Assembly: GCA_949285665.1 (NCBI GenBank)
Contig: CASDYC010000001.1
Span: 131,376-195,375 of the forward strand
Reading direction: 5' to 3'
DNA from: an uncultured bacterium
GTDB taxonomy: Bacteria; Bacillota_I; Bacilli_A; RFN20; CAG-826
Length of the DNA stretch: 64,000 nucleotides
In this document: piece by piece, positions 27,534-36,153 of the stretch
Position numbering within the stretch: position 1 is the first letter of the stretch
Layout of the letters: each line of letters opens with the position of its first letter
Notes under the pieces: generated by a model
Database searches by the model: none
What the model was told of the DNA's origin: nothing
Seen by the model: the letters and a program-made list of their open reading frames with translations, nothing else
Program-made: the position numbers and the translations under genes

Positions 27534-30119
27534 ATGCTTGATAAACATTACAATCCAAAATTAGTTGAAAAAGATAAGTATGAAAATTGGAAATCAAAAG
27601 GTTATTTTACTGCCGGTGATATTAGTAAACAAAAGTTTTCAATGGTAATTCCACCTCCAAATGTAACTGGCAAATTACATATTGGTCATGCTTTTGACAC
27701 AACAATTCAAGATATTATTGCAAGATATAAAAAAGCAAAAGGTTTTGATGTTTTATGGCTTCCAGGAACTGATCATGCTGGAATTGCAACCGAAGCAAAA
27801 GTAGTTGAAAGACTTAAAAATCTTGGAATTTCTAGAAATGAATTAGGCCGTGAAAAATTTGTGGAAAAAGTTTGGGAATGGAAAAATGAATATGTTACAA
27901 CCATTCATAATCAATGGGCAAAAATGGGATTAATGCTTGATTATTCAAAAGAGCGTTTTACTTTAGATGAAGATTTAAATAAAGCAGTTAATCATGTTTT
28001 TAAAAAAATGTATGATGATGGATTAATTTATCAAGGTGAAAAAATTATAAATTGGGATCCAGTACAGCAAACTGCTTTATCAAATGTTGAAGTTATCCAC
28101 AAAAATATTAAAGGTGAATTTTATTATTTTAAATATAAATTATGTGATTCAGATGATTATTTAACTGTTGCAACAACAAGACCAGAAACAATGTTTGGTG
28201 ATGTTTGTTTAACTGTCAATCTTAAAGATGAACGATATCAAAAATATGTTGGAAAATATGCAATTAACCCAGCAAATGGGGAAAAATTAATTATTATTGC
28301 TGATAATTATGTTGATATTGAATTTGGAACTGGTGTTATGAAGTGTACACCAGCACATGATCCTAACGATTTTATAATAGGCGAAAAATATCATTTACCT
28401 CATCCAATCTGTATAAATAAAGATGGAACTATGAATTCATTAGCGGGTGAATTTAATGGATTAGATCGATTTGAATGTAGAAAAAAGTTAGTAGAAAAAA
28501 TCAAAAAGGAAGGTAATTTAATTAAAATTGAAAAAATCACTCACTCAGTTGGTCACTCTGAAAGAAGTGGATGCATTGTTGAACCATACTTATCAAAACA
28601 ATGGTTTGTAAAAATGAAACAACTTGCTGAAAGATCAATTGCATATCAAAAATCAGATGATAAAATTCAATTTATTCCACAACGTTTTAATAAAGTTTTT
28701 ATTCAATGGATGGAAAATATTGATGACTGGTGTATTTCAAGACAACTCTGGTGGGGACATAGAATACCTGCATATTATAATAAAAAAACTGGTGAAGTTT
28801 TAGTTAGTGAAGTGCCACCAAAAGATATTGAAAATTATAAACAAGATGAAGATGTATTGGATACTTGGTTTTCAAGTGCTTTGTGGCCATTTTCTGGTTT
28901 TGGTTGGCCAAAAGAAACCGATCTTCTTAAAAGATATTTCCCAACTGATATTTTAGTTACAGCCTATGATATTATTTTCTTTTGGGTTTCTAGAATGATT
29001 AATCAATCATTATATTTAACAAATAATAAACCATTTAATAAAGTTTTAATTCATGGTTTAATTCGTGATAACAAGGGAAGAAAAATGTCTAAAACTTTAG
29101 GAAATGGTGTCGATCCAATTGATGTTATTGATAAATATGGTGTTGATGCTTTAAGATACTTTTTGGCAACTTCATCAACTCCAGGACTTGATATGAGATA
29201 TAGTGAAGAAAAAGTTTCTTCCAGCCAAAATTTCTTAAATAAAATTTGGAATGCTTCAAGATATATCTTACTAAACCTTGATTCTACTAGTGATAGTTCA
29301 TTTGAAAAAAAGGATTTAGATATATTTGACCGATATATTTTAACTAAATTTAATTTAACAATTAAAAATGTTACTAATAATATGGAAAAATATAATTTAG
29401 GAGCAGCAAGTAAATATCTTTATAACTTTGTTTATGATGATTTTTGTAGTTTTTATATTGAACTTTGTAAAAATAAACTAAATAGCGATAATGTTAATAC
29501 CAAAAATAATACTAAGAAGATTTTATTACACATTTTACAAGGTGTTATTATGATGATTTATCCTTATTCACCATTCATTAGTGAAGAACTTTATCTTTCA
29601 CTTCCAAAACATAAAGAATCTATTATGTTAGAATCTTATCCAATTTATAATTCAAAAGAAGTCTTTAAAAATTCAATTAAAGAAGTTGAATTATTAAAAA
29701 AAGTTATTAAGGATGTTCGTTTATATAAAGTTAATAATAAGTTAACTCCAAATTACTCATTAAAATTAAAGATTAAAACAAGTCTTAATTTAAGTGAAGA
29801 ATTTTTAAGTAATTTAAAATATTTCTCATATTCTAATGATATTTCTTTTGTAAATGAATCATTAAAATTAAACTCATTAATTTATCCTGATTTAGAAATT
29901 TTTATTGAAGATAATATCGATAAAAGCGAAGTTTTAAATAAATTAAACATTGATTTGGAAAAAGAGAAATTTGAAATTGATAGATGTGAAAAATTGTTAA
30001 ACAATCCTAACTTCATGAAAAAAGCTCCAAAAGAAAAAATTAAATTAGAACAAGACAAATTAGAAAATCATAAAATTTTATTACAACAAATTTTAGAAAA
30101 AATTAAAAATTTAAGATAA
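27534..30119 (+). CDS. valS: Valine--tRNA ligase
   Basis: 861 residues, typical of bacterial ValRS. Class I signatures are PPPNVTGKLHIGHAFD (HIGH) and GRKMSKTLGNGVDP (KMSKS). The editing domain has TTRPETMFGD and GVMKCTPAHDPNDF. A C-terminal coiled coil (about 795-861) packs on the tRNA. AAGGAG precedes the ATG and a T-box lies upstream. It is followed by the 58 aa peptide gene and radC on the same strand with no clear terminator, so readthrough is possible. Confidence 0.98.
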   Translation: MLDKHYNPKLVEKDKYENWKSKGYFTAGDISKQKFSMVIPPPNVTGKLHIGHAFDTTIQDIIARYKKAKGFDVLWLPGTDHAGIATEAKVVERLKNLGISRNELGREKFVEKVWEWKNEYVTTIHNQWAKMGLMLDYSKERFTLDEDLNKAVNHVFKKMYDDGLIYQGEKIINWDPVQQTALSNVEVIHKNIKGEFYYFKYKLCDSDDYLTVATTRPETMFGDVCLTVNLKDERYQKYVGKYAINPANGEKLIIIADNYVDIEFGTGVMKCTPAHDPNDFIIGEKYHLPHPICINKDGTMNSLAGEFNGLDRFECRKKLVEKIKKEGNLIKIEKITHSVGHSERSGCIVEPYLSKQWFVKMKQLAERSIAYQKSDDKIQFIPQRFNKVFIQWMENIDDWCISRQLWWGHRIPAYYNKKTGEVLVSEVPPKDIENYKQDEDVLDTWFSSALWPFSGFGWPKETDLLKRYFPTDILVTAYDIIFFWVSRMINQSLYLTNNKPFNKVLIHGLIRDNKGRKMSKTLGNGVDPIDVIDKYGVDALRYFLATSSTPGLDMRYSEEKVSSSQNFLNKIWNASRYILLNLDSTSDSSFEKKDLDIFDRYILTKFNLTIKNVTNNMEKYNLGAASKYLYNFVYDDFCSFYIELCKNKLNSDNVNTKNNTKKILLHILQGVIMMIYPYSPFISEELYLSLPKHKESIMLESYPIYNSKEVFKNSIKEVELLKKVIKDVRLYKVNNKLTPNYSLKLKIKTSLNLSEEFLSNLKYFSYSNDISFVNESLKLNSLIYPDLEIFIEDNIDKSEVLNKLNIDLEKEKFEIDRCEKLLNNPNFMKKAPKEKIKLEQDKLENHKILLQQILEKIKNLR

Positions 30120-30163
30120 TTTTATCTTTTTTACTCGACTTATTTAGTAAAGGGGGTAAAAAA

Positions 30164-30340
30164 ATGAAAGAATTAACTTTTAATGAAATGAAAACAATAA
30201 AGCCAGGAGAAGCTTTATCAATTACAGCTGTTATGGCAATTTTAGTAACTGCAATTATTGCCGTTGTTGTTTTTAGATTATTTAATTCAACTGATGCAAC
30301 CGTTTCAATACCAGGTGGTTTTAAATTTGATTGGAATTAA
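30164..30340 (+). CDS. 58 aa membrane peptide with a double-glycine-like leader
   Basis: An unannotated-length gene between valS and radC. The N-terminus MKELTFNEMKTIKPGEA looks like the leader of double-glycine exported peptides (pattern ELxxNEMxxIxGG), with Pro-Gly in place of Gly-Gly. Then comes one hydrophobic helix (about residues 19-39, ITAVMAILVTAIIAVVVFRL) and a polar tail with SIPGGFKFDWN. A very strong Shine-Dalgarno (AGGGGG, 30151-30156) supports translation. Its stop TAA is directly followed by the radC ATG, with no base between. I do not recognise the family; bacteriocin-like, signalling or small membrane protein roles are all open, and no exporter gene is nearby. Confidence 0.75.
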   Translation: MKELTFNEMKTIKPGEALSITAVMAILVTAIIAVVVFRLFNSTDATVSIPGGFKFDWN

Positions 30341-31015
30341 ATGAACTTTAAATTATCCGTTCCAAAAAGTGAAAGACCTAGAGAAAAAGCTCTTTTATAT
30401 GGGATTGATAAATTAACAAATTATGAGTTATTAGCCATTATAATAAATAGTGGAGTAAAAAATAAAAACGTTTTACAAATAAGTCAAGATTTGATTAATC
30501 ATTTTGGGGGCTTAAATTTTTTAGCAACTCAAAATTATACCGAATTAGTGAAAATTAGTGGTTTGAATAAAATTAAAGCTCTCAATATTTGTGCAGTTTT
30601 TGAATTGTCGAAAAGAATTAATTCGTTAGAATATAAAGAAAAATATGACAAAAGTAACATTGAAATATTACTTAAAAAATTCCAAATATTAATACTAGAA
30701 AATAATAATGAAAATTTATTTATTTTATTTTTAAATGAGCAAAATTATGTCATACATACAGAGAAATTTGAGGGTTCTTCTAATTCAATTGGATTAGATT
30801 TAACAAATTTATTTTCCAAATTATTAAAATTCGATGTAAAAAAATTTATTATAATTCATAATCATGTTAATAATATCTTAGAACCATCATATGAAGATCT
30901 TAATTTCTACAACAATTTAAAAACAAGAAGTGATTTTTTAAAATTAAAAATACAAGACTTTATAATTATTAATAAAAAAGAGTATTTTTCGTTTAGAGAA
31001 AACTTATTAATCTAA
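30341..31015 (+). CDS. radC: RadC/JAMM-domain protein
   Basis: A 224 aa RadC. The N-terminus has SVPKSERPREKALLYG and a helix-hairpin-helix (VKISGLNKIKALNICAV). The JAMM zinc motif HxHx7SxxD is complete (HNHVNNILEPSYED), although the usual PSG after HNH is replaced by VNN and the central domain is weakly conserved. RadC homologues are tied to DNA processing but the E. coli repair role was withdrawn, so function is uncertain. The ATG abuts the stop of the peptide gene and has no separate Shine-Dalgarno, so the two are coupled. Confidence 0.88.
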   Translation: MNFKLSVPKSERPREKALLYGIDKLTNYELLAIIINSGVKNKNVLQISQDLINHFGGLNFLATQNYTELVKISGLNKIKALNICAVFELSKRINSLEYKEKYDKSNIEILLKKFQILILENNNENLFILFLNEQNYVIHTEKFEGSSNSIGLDLTNLFSKLLKFDVKKFIIIHNHVNNILEPSYEDLNFYNNLKTRSDFLKLKIQDFIIINKKEYFSFRENLLI

Positions 31016-31021
31016 AAACAC

Positions 31022-31040
31022 GAAATATCCATGATATTTC
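31022..31040 (+). terminator. Small hairpin after radC
   Basis: GAAATATC (31022-31029) pairs perfectly with GATATTTC (31033-31040) around CAT, followed by TTTACTTATT. This could be a weak terminator before the rplU promoter. Confidence 0.45.
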
Positions 31041-31150
31041 TTTACTTATTACTAATTTTATGGTATTTTATTTACGTTGTTGTCCTTCGAATGACTACAA
31101 CCGCATTTTTAAGGTCTAAATTTTACCTTACGAAGCGAGTACTTAGAAAA
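31041..31150 (+). promoter_or_regulatory. Promoter and L21 leader of rplU-prp-rpmA
   Basis: TTTACT (31041-31046), 17 bp, TG-extended TATTTT (31064-31069) predicts a start near 31076. The leader folds with GTTGT/ACAAC (31076-31080, 31097-31101), CTTCG/CGAAG (31085-31089, 31131-31135) and AAGGT/ACCTT (31111-31115, 31125-31129), the layout of the Firmicutes L21 leader (Rfam L21_leader). It probably mediates autoregulation by a product of the operon. Confidence 0.75.
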
Positions 31151-31163
31151 AAGGAGGAGAGAT

Positions 31164-31472
31164 ATGTACGCTATTATTGAAACAGGCGGTAAGCAATTAA
31201 AAGTTGAAGTTGGTCAAAAAATTTATGTTGAAAAATTACATGAAGAAGTTGGTTCAACTTATACTTTTGATAAAGTTTTAATGGTTAGTGGTGATAAATT
31301 AAGTGTTGGAAATCCTTACCTTGCAGGTGCAAAAGTTGTTGCTAAAGTAGAAAAACAAGGTTTAGGTAAAAAGATTCATATTTACAAATATAAATCAAAA
31401 GCAATTCATAGACAAAAAATCGGACACAGACAACCTTATACATCACTTGTAATTGAATCAATTACTTTATAA
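31164..31472 (+). CDS. rplU: 50S ribosomal protein L21
   Basis: 102 aa, normal length. [18 protein letters not shown] is the family N-terminus, and the C-terminal [24 protein letters not shown] is the signature block that binds 23S rRNA. AAGGAGG precedes the ATG. It is the first gene of rplU-prp-rpmA. Confidence 0.98.
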   Translation: MYAIIETGGKQLKVEVGQKIYVEKLHEEVGSTYTFDKVLMVSGDKLSVGNPYLAGAKVVAKVEKQGLGKKIHIYKYKSKAIHRQKIGHRQPYTSLVIESITL

Positions 31473-31480
31473 ATAATAAA

Positions 31481-31786
31481 ATGATTAAAATATCAATTTT
31501 TGAAATTAATAAAAAAGTTGATTCAATAGAAATTTCTGGTCATGCAAATTATGCTGATTATGGTAAAGACATTGTTTGTGCCGGAATTAGTTCATTAATT
31601 TATGCATGTATTAATTCACTAAATAATGTGAATAAAAAAGAAATTATTCTAAAAGAAGGATTTGTTAAAATTAATAATATAAAAGAATTTGATTTACATG
31701 ATCAAGTTGTAATTGAAGTATTAATTAATGGTTTTGAACAGATGTCCTTAGAATATCCTAAAAATATTAGTATAGAAAGGAAATAG
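31481..31786 (+). CDS. prp: Ribosomal-processing cysteine protease Prp
   Basis: A 101 aa protease with the catalytic pair visible: His in SISGHANYADYGKDIVCAGIS near residue 22 and Cys about 11 residues later. Prp removes the N-terminal extension of L27 in Firmicutes and related groups. Its gene lies between rplU and rpmA as expected, and the L27 encoded next has the matching cleavage sequence. No obvious ribosome site; 8 bp gap from rplU. Confidence 0.94.
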   Translation: MIKISIFEINKKVDSIEISGHANYADYGKDIVCAGISSLIYACINSLNNVNKKEIILKEGFVKINNIKEFDLHDQVVIEVLINGFEQMSLEYPKNISIERK

Positions 31787-31789
31787 AAA

Positions 31790-32080
31790 ATGATGTTTAA
31801 ATTAAATTTACAATTATTTGCATCCAAAAAAGGTGTTGGTTCTACTAAAAACGGTAGAGATTCAGCTGGTAGAAGATTAGGTGCTAAGTTGTCTGATGGT
31901 CAATTTGCAAAAGCAGGTGCTATTATTTATAGACAAAGAGGCACAAAGATATATCCAGGGCTTAATACAAAAAAAGGTGGAGATGATACAATATTTGCTA
32001 CAAAAGCTGGTATTGTTAAATTTCAACGTTTTGGAAAAAATAGAACAAAAGTAAGCGTTCTAGAAGTTAAAGCTTTATAA
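31790..32080 (+). CDS. rpmA: 50S ribosomal protein L27 (with cleaved N-terminal extension)
   Basis: A 96 aa precursor. The N-terminal [15 protein letters not shown] contains the Prp site (LQLFA then SKKG); cleavage after FA exposes the flexible tail that reaches the peptidyl-transferase centre. The body has [16 protein letters not shown] and [22 protein letters not shown] lies upstream. A terminator directly follows. Confidence 0.98.
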   Translation: MMFKLNLQLFASKKGVGSTKNGRDSAGRRLGAKLSDGQFAKAGAIIYRQRGTKIYPGLNTKKGGDDTIFATKAGIVKFQRFGKNRTKVSVLEVKAL

Positions 32081-32085
32081 AAAAT

Positions 32086-32111
32086 AAAAAGTCCTGAAAA
32101 AGGACTTTTTT
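32086..32111 (+). terminator. Rho-independent terminator of rplU-prp-rpmA
   Basis: AAAAAGTCC (32086-32094) pairs with GGACTTTTT (32102-32110) around TGAAAAA. The T-run merges into the first repeat of the TTAGTA array. Confidence 0.88.
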
Positions 32112-32148
32112 AGTATATATTTAGTATAAATTTAGTAGTTTTTTAGTA
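32110..32148 (+). repeat. 11-bp-periodic TTAGTA array B (four units) before obgE
   Basis: Perfect TTAGTA hexamers start at 32110, 32121, 32132 and 32143, exactly 11 bp apart, with AT-rich 5 bp spacers. The last unit ends 3 nt before the obgE ATG. No other space for an obgE promoter exists after the terminator, so the array overlaps or is the promoter region. Confidence 0.88.
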
Positions 32149-32151
32149 ATT

Positions 32152-33435
32152 ATGTTTATTGATAGAGTTGTAGTAGAAGTTAGAAGCGGAAAAGGCGGAG
32201 ACGGTGCTATTGCTTTTCTTCGAGATAAAAACACTGCAAAAGGCGGTCCTAGTGGCGGCAATGGCGGGAAAGGCGGTAGTATTTTTTTCCATGCATCGAG
32301 TAAAATTAATACTTTAATTAATTATCGATTTTCCAAAGTAATTCAAGCAAAAGATGGCGAAAAAGGACAAAATAAAAATAAATATGGTAAATGTGCACCT
32401 GATGTCATTTGTGACGTACCAATTGGTACAATCATCATAGATGAAAAAACTAAAGAAATTCTTGCTGATTTAAAAAATGATGGCGATACATTCATGGTTG
32501 CGAAAGGTGGCCGTGGAGGTAGAGGAAATTTATGTTTTAAATCACCATATAATAAAACTCCAAAAATTGCTGAAAACGGGCATCCAGGAATTACAAAAAG
32601 AGTTATTTTGGAATTAAAACTTTTAGCTGATGTTGGTCTTGTTGGCTTACCAAGTGTTGGTAAATCAACGTTTTTAAGCGTAGTCACAAGAGCAAATCCT
32701 TTAATAGGAAATTACGATTTTACTACAATTTCGCCTAATTTAGGTGTTTGTTATGTTGATGAATATAGAAGTTTTGTAATAGCTGATTTACCTGGTTTAA
32801 TTGAAGGTGCATCAAAAGGAAAAGGACTTGGTTTTACTTTTTTACGACATATAGAACGTTGTAGAGTAATTTGTCATGTTATTTCAATGGATGGACGATA
32901 TGATCCAGTGGATGCATTTAAAATTATTGAAGAAGAATTAAAGTCTTATAATTCTGATTTGGATAAGAAAAAAAGAATGATTCTTGCAACTAAAACAGAT
33001 GTTGATGGATCGAAAGAAAATCTAAAAAAACTTGAAAAGTATATTAATGGTAAAATTGATATAATTCCTATATCATCGGTATTACATAAAAATTTAAATA
33101 CAGCTATTAATAAATTATATGAATTAGTTGAATTACAAAAAACTGAAGAAATTAATAATCCAGACATTCAAAATTCATCATTTAAAAAGTATGAGTATAA
33201 AGCAAAATCAGATGATGTATTCTCTATAATTAAAGTGTCAAATAATCATTATAAAATTGTAGGTGAATCTGTTGAAAAAACTTATAAATTGATGAATATA
33301 TCAACTGATGAAGGTATGATGAGACTTATTAAATATTTAAACTACATAGGTGTAGATGATAAGTTAGAAGAAATGGGAGCAAAAGATGGCGACCTTGTTA
33401 CACTATGTGATTTTGAATTTGAATATTTTAACTAA
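32152..33435 (+). CDS. obgE: GTPase Obg/CgtA
   Basis: 427 aa with all three Obg domains: the glycine-rich N-terminal fold (about 1-157, KGGPSGGNGGKGGS), the G domain (G1 GLPSVGKSTF, G3 DLPGLIEGAS, G4 TKTD) and the C-terminal OCT domain (about 345-427). It is an essential factor in 50S assembly and the stringent response. It has no Shine-Dalgarno; array B runs up to 3 nt before the ATG, so its message is very short-leadered or leaderless. The position after rpmA is conserved across bacteria. Confidence 0.97.
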   Translation: MFIDRVVVEVRSGKGGDGAIAFLRDKNTAKGGPSGGNGGKGGSIFFHASSKINTLINYRFSKVIQAKDGEKGQNKNKYGKCAPDVICDVPIGTIIIDEKTKEILADLKNDGDTFMVAKGGRGGRGNLCFKSPYNKTPKIAENGHPGITKRVILELKLLADVGLVGLPSVGKSTFLSVVTRANPLIGNYDFTTISPNLGVCYVDEYRSFVIADLPGLIEGASKGKGLGFTFLRHIERCRVICHVISMDGRYDPVDAFKIIEEELKSYNSDLDKKKRMILATKTDVDGSKENLKKLEKYINGKIDIIPISSVLHKNLNTAINKLYELVELQKTEEINNPDIQNSSFKKYEYKAKSDDVFSIIKVSNNHYKIVGESVEKTYKLMNISTDEGMMRLIKYLNYIGVDDKLEEMGAKDGDLVTLCDFEFEYFN

Positions 33436-33442
33436 AAAATTT

Positions 33443-33466
33443 TATATTTATTTATAAATAAATATA
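33443..33466. repeat. 24-bp perfect AT-only palindrome between obgE and secDF
   Basis: The 24 bases are exactly self-complementary, with two 12-base halves and no G or C. Followed by a possible -10 (TATTAT 33470-33475). It could be an AT-only terminator for obgE or an operator for secDF. Confidence 0.5.
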
Positions 33467-33510
33467 TAGTATTATATTAAACGAGTATTTATGGAAATTG
33501 AGGTTGAATT

Positions 33511-36153
33511 ATGAAGAGATTAATAGCTTATATAGGAATATTATTCACGATGATTTTAAGCGTTTGTGTTATGGCAAAACCTGTATTAACTAATGTTAGT
33601 ACCGGCTATGATTATGGAACAGCTAAACAATATGTTTATCAAATTACTGATTTAGATAATAGTATTACCGATCAAGCTGGTGAAATGATTGCTGATGGAG
33701 CAATTGATGAAATCGCAAAAGAATTTGAAACTAGATTAGAAAGCTATGGTGTTGAAACATATAATATTACAACTCAAGGTGATAATATGATTAGTGTTTC
33801 ATTTTCAGCGCAAAATAAAAATGAATACGATCACATTTCTAGCTACTTAGCTTTTGATGGTAATTTAACTTTAACTACATATGATTCAGAATACATTTAT
33901 AGCAACTATAGAGGTGAAAATCTCGAGGGTAGCGAACCTATGTTCGGTGTTGAAGATGCCTATATTGTAAGAGAAACCTTCTATCCAGCATTAGTTATAC
34001 CTTTAGAAGATCCTGAAACTTTCCAACAAGCAGTCGATCATGCTCAAGAATTAAACGATCAAGCTACAAGTGATGATGAAGAACAATCTACTGAAGTTTC
34101 AAACGAAGGCAGATTTTATCTTTGGAGCAACTGGAAAGAAGGAGATACATTTGAAGCTGCTAATAACAACGTTAACATTCAAAGAAAATTAATTTTATAT
34201 TTCGACTATAACAATATTTGGTATGAACAAACAACTGACGAACATAAATCTATTTGTATTTATTTCAACGTTGAAGGTAGTGAAGATGCAACAGATATTA
34301 ATGATATAAACTGGAATAATGTTGCAACGGCAAATGAAAATGCTAAATATTATATGCATTTAATGAATGCCAGTCATTTAAATTATAGAGTTAATTTATT
34401 ATATTCAAATGATGTTAATCCTCTTGTTGAAGAATTAGTTAATCTTCAAAATAATATTTCTGTTAATGTTTCTACAACTTTAATTTGTTTCATCGCAGCT
34501 TATTTAGTTATATTATTTATTGCCTCTGTTTTATATAGAGTCAATGGTTTTAACTTAATAATCTCTGCAGGATTTGCATTTGTAATTTTATTAGCAATCG
34601 TTAATGGAATTGGATCTATATTTACAGTTGCTTCATTAATTGGTTGTGTCGCTTCATTAGTTTTATTTATTTCAAGTAATCTTATTTATGCACATAAGTT
34701 AAAAGTAAACTTAGAAAAAGGTAAAACTATCAAAAAAGCATATTTAGATGCTTCAAAATCTGCAAGTATATTAACAGTTGATATTTCAATTGTTACTTTA
34801 ATTCTAGGAGCTATTATCTATTTACTTGGCGGAAGCTTTGTTTCTGGATTTGGAGTTGCCTTATTCTTTGCAAGTATTATTAATTTACTTATGAATCCTA
34901 TTATTAATAGAATTATGACTTATTTCTTTATAAATACTTCAATTTGCCAAAAACATTTGAGTTTATTAGGTGTTACTAAGGCTGAAAAACCAAGTGAAGA
35001 AGTTGAACAGAAAGAAGGAAAGGATGCTACAGTTGAAAAGAAGAAGGTTTTTACAAAACAAGGAATTGTTGGAATTGTATTTGCCTTATTAACTGTTGCA
35101 AGCATTACAACAATTACATATTTTGGTGTTACTTCAAGTCCATTTGAAGAAACTAATTTAATTTCCACCCCAGATAAAATTTATTTAAGAGTTGAAGATG
35201 ATAATTTAGAATTTAGCGAAATTAATCAAGTTGAACAAAAGTTAGATTATATTTCATTTGAAGGCCTTGATGAAAATGAAAAAATCTATACAAATGTAAC
35301 AACACATGAATACACAGACTACACAAATGATAATCAAGATGACTCTGTTCAATATGATTACATTATTTATGAAATCAATTTATCTGATAATATAGATGTA
35401 AACGAAAATTTATTTACATATGAAAGTGAAAGTGGTTTAGCTTTAGATGAAGCATTAGATCTTGTATTTGCTGATCAATATGTCGATATTGCTCCAAGTT
35501 CAAATTATGGAACTGTTGATACATTTAGAGTTAGCGAGATTGCTCTTGCATCATCAATTGCAATTATTTGTGCAAGTATATATTTAATGATAAGATTTGG
35601 CTTATCAAGAGGCTTGGCCGCTTTATTAATAAGCTTTATGACCTCTGGTTTTGCTCTTTCCATTTTTGCGATGATTAGAATTCAAGTTAATATGTATATT
35701 GGCTTAGCTGCCTTATTTGTTATGGTTTTAACTCTGTTAGCTGTTACAATATCATCATATCTTAACAAAGAATCACTTAAAGAATCAAAAATTGCTAATT
35801 TAACAATTGATGATAAAGAAAACATTTCCAAAAAGAACACTAAAGAAATTACTTTGTATATCTTATTTGTAATTGCAAGTTCATTCTTAATTACGTTAAT
35901 TTTTACCGGATTTAGTGTAGGTGCATTACAAAATGTATTTGCTATTTCCATGCTTTGTGGAAGTGTCATTTCATGTTTATTAGTCCTTATAATTTATGAA
36001 CCATTTACTTTCGCTTTGATGAAATTAATTAATAAGATTGTTGCTAATCGTAAACCTTCAAAGAATAAGAAAAAGGCATTAAAACAACAACATAAACAAC
36101 GTCAAAGAGGAAAAGAACTCGAAGAAGCTACATTTATTGGAATTAATGATTAG
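33511..36153 (+). CDS. secDF: Fused protein-export membrane protein SecDF
   Basis: 880 aa, an RND-type fused SecD-SecF. The SecD half has an N-terminal helix (about 4-22), a large extracytoplasmic domain (about 25-315) and a helix bundle (about 322-480). The SecF half begins near residue 512 (IVGIVFALLTVASITTITYFG), has its own outer domain (about 540-670) and a second bundle (about 675-845), ending in a Lys/Arg-rich cytoplasmic tail. It uses the proton or sodium gradient to aid Sec export. The outer domains are Asp/Glu/Asn-rich and diverge from typical SecD. Not adjacent to secA or yajC here. recJ overlaps its last 8 bp. Confidence 0.9.
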   Translation: MKRLIAYIGILFTMILSVCVMAKPVLTNVSTGYDYGTAKQYVYQITDLDNSITDQAGEMIADGAIDEIAKEFETRLESYGVETYNITTQGDNMISVSFSAQNKNEYDHISSYLAFDGNLTLTTYDSEYIYSNYRGENLEGSEPMFGVEDAYIVRETFYPALVIPLEDPETFQQAVDHAQELNDQATSDDEEQSTEVSNEGRFYLWSNWKEGDTFEAANNNVNIQRKLILYFDYNNIWYEQTTDEHKSICIYFNVEGSEDATDINDINWNNVATANENAKYYMHLMNASHLNYRVNLLYSNDVNPLVEELVNLQNNISVNVSTTLICFIAAYLVILFIASVLYRVNGFNLIISAGFAFVILLAIVNGIGSIFTVASLIGCVASLVLFISSNLIYAHKLKVNLEKGKTIKKAYLDASKSASILTVDISIVTLILGAIIYLLGGSFVSGFGVALFFASIINLLMNPIINRIMTYFFINTSICQKHLSLLGVTKAEKPSEEVEQKEGKDATVEKKKVFTKQGIVGIVFALLTVASITTITYFGVTSSPFEETNLISTPDKIYLRVEDDNLEFSEINQVEQKLDYISFEGLDENEKIYTNVTTHEYTDYTNDNQDDSVQYDYIIYEINLSDNIDVNENLFTYESESGLALDEALDLVFADQYVDIAPSSNYGTVDTFRVSEIALASSIAIICASIYLMIRFGLSRGLAALLISFMTSGFALSIFAMIRIQVNMYIGLAALFVMVLTLLAVTISSYLNKESLKESKIANLTIDDKENISKKNTKEITLYILFVIASSFLITLIFTGFSVGALQNVFAISMLCGSVISCLLVLIIYEPFTFALMKLINKIVANRKPSKNKKKALKQQHKQRQRGKELEEATFIGIND

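Noticed and set aside
30880-30920. RadC with a broken JAMM site
   Set aside because: On counting, HxHx7SxxD is complete; only the PSG after HNH differs.
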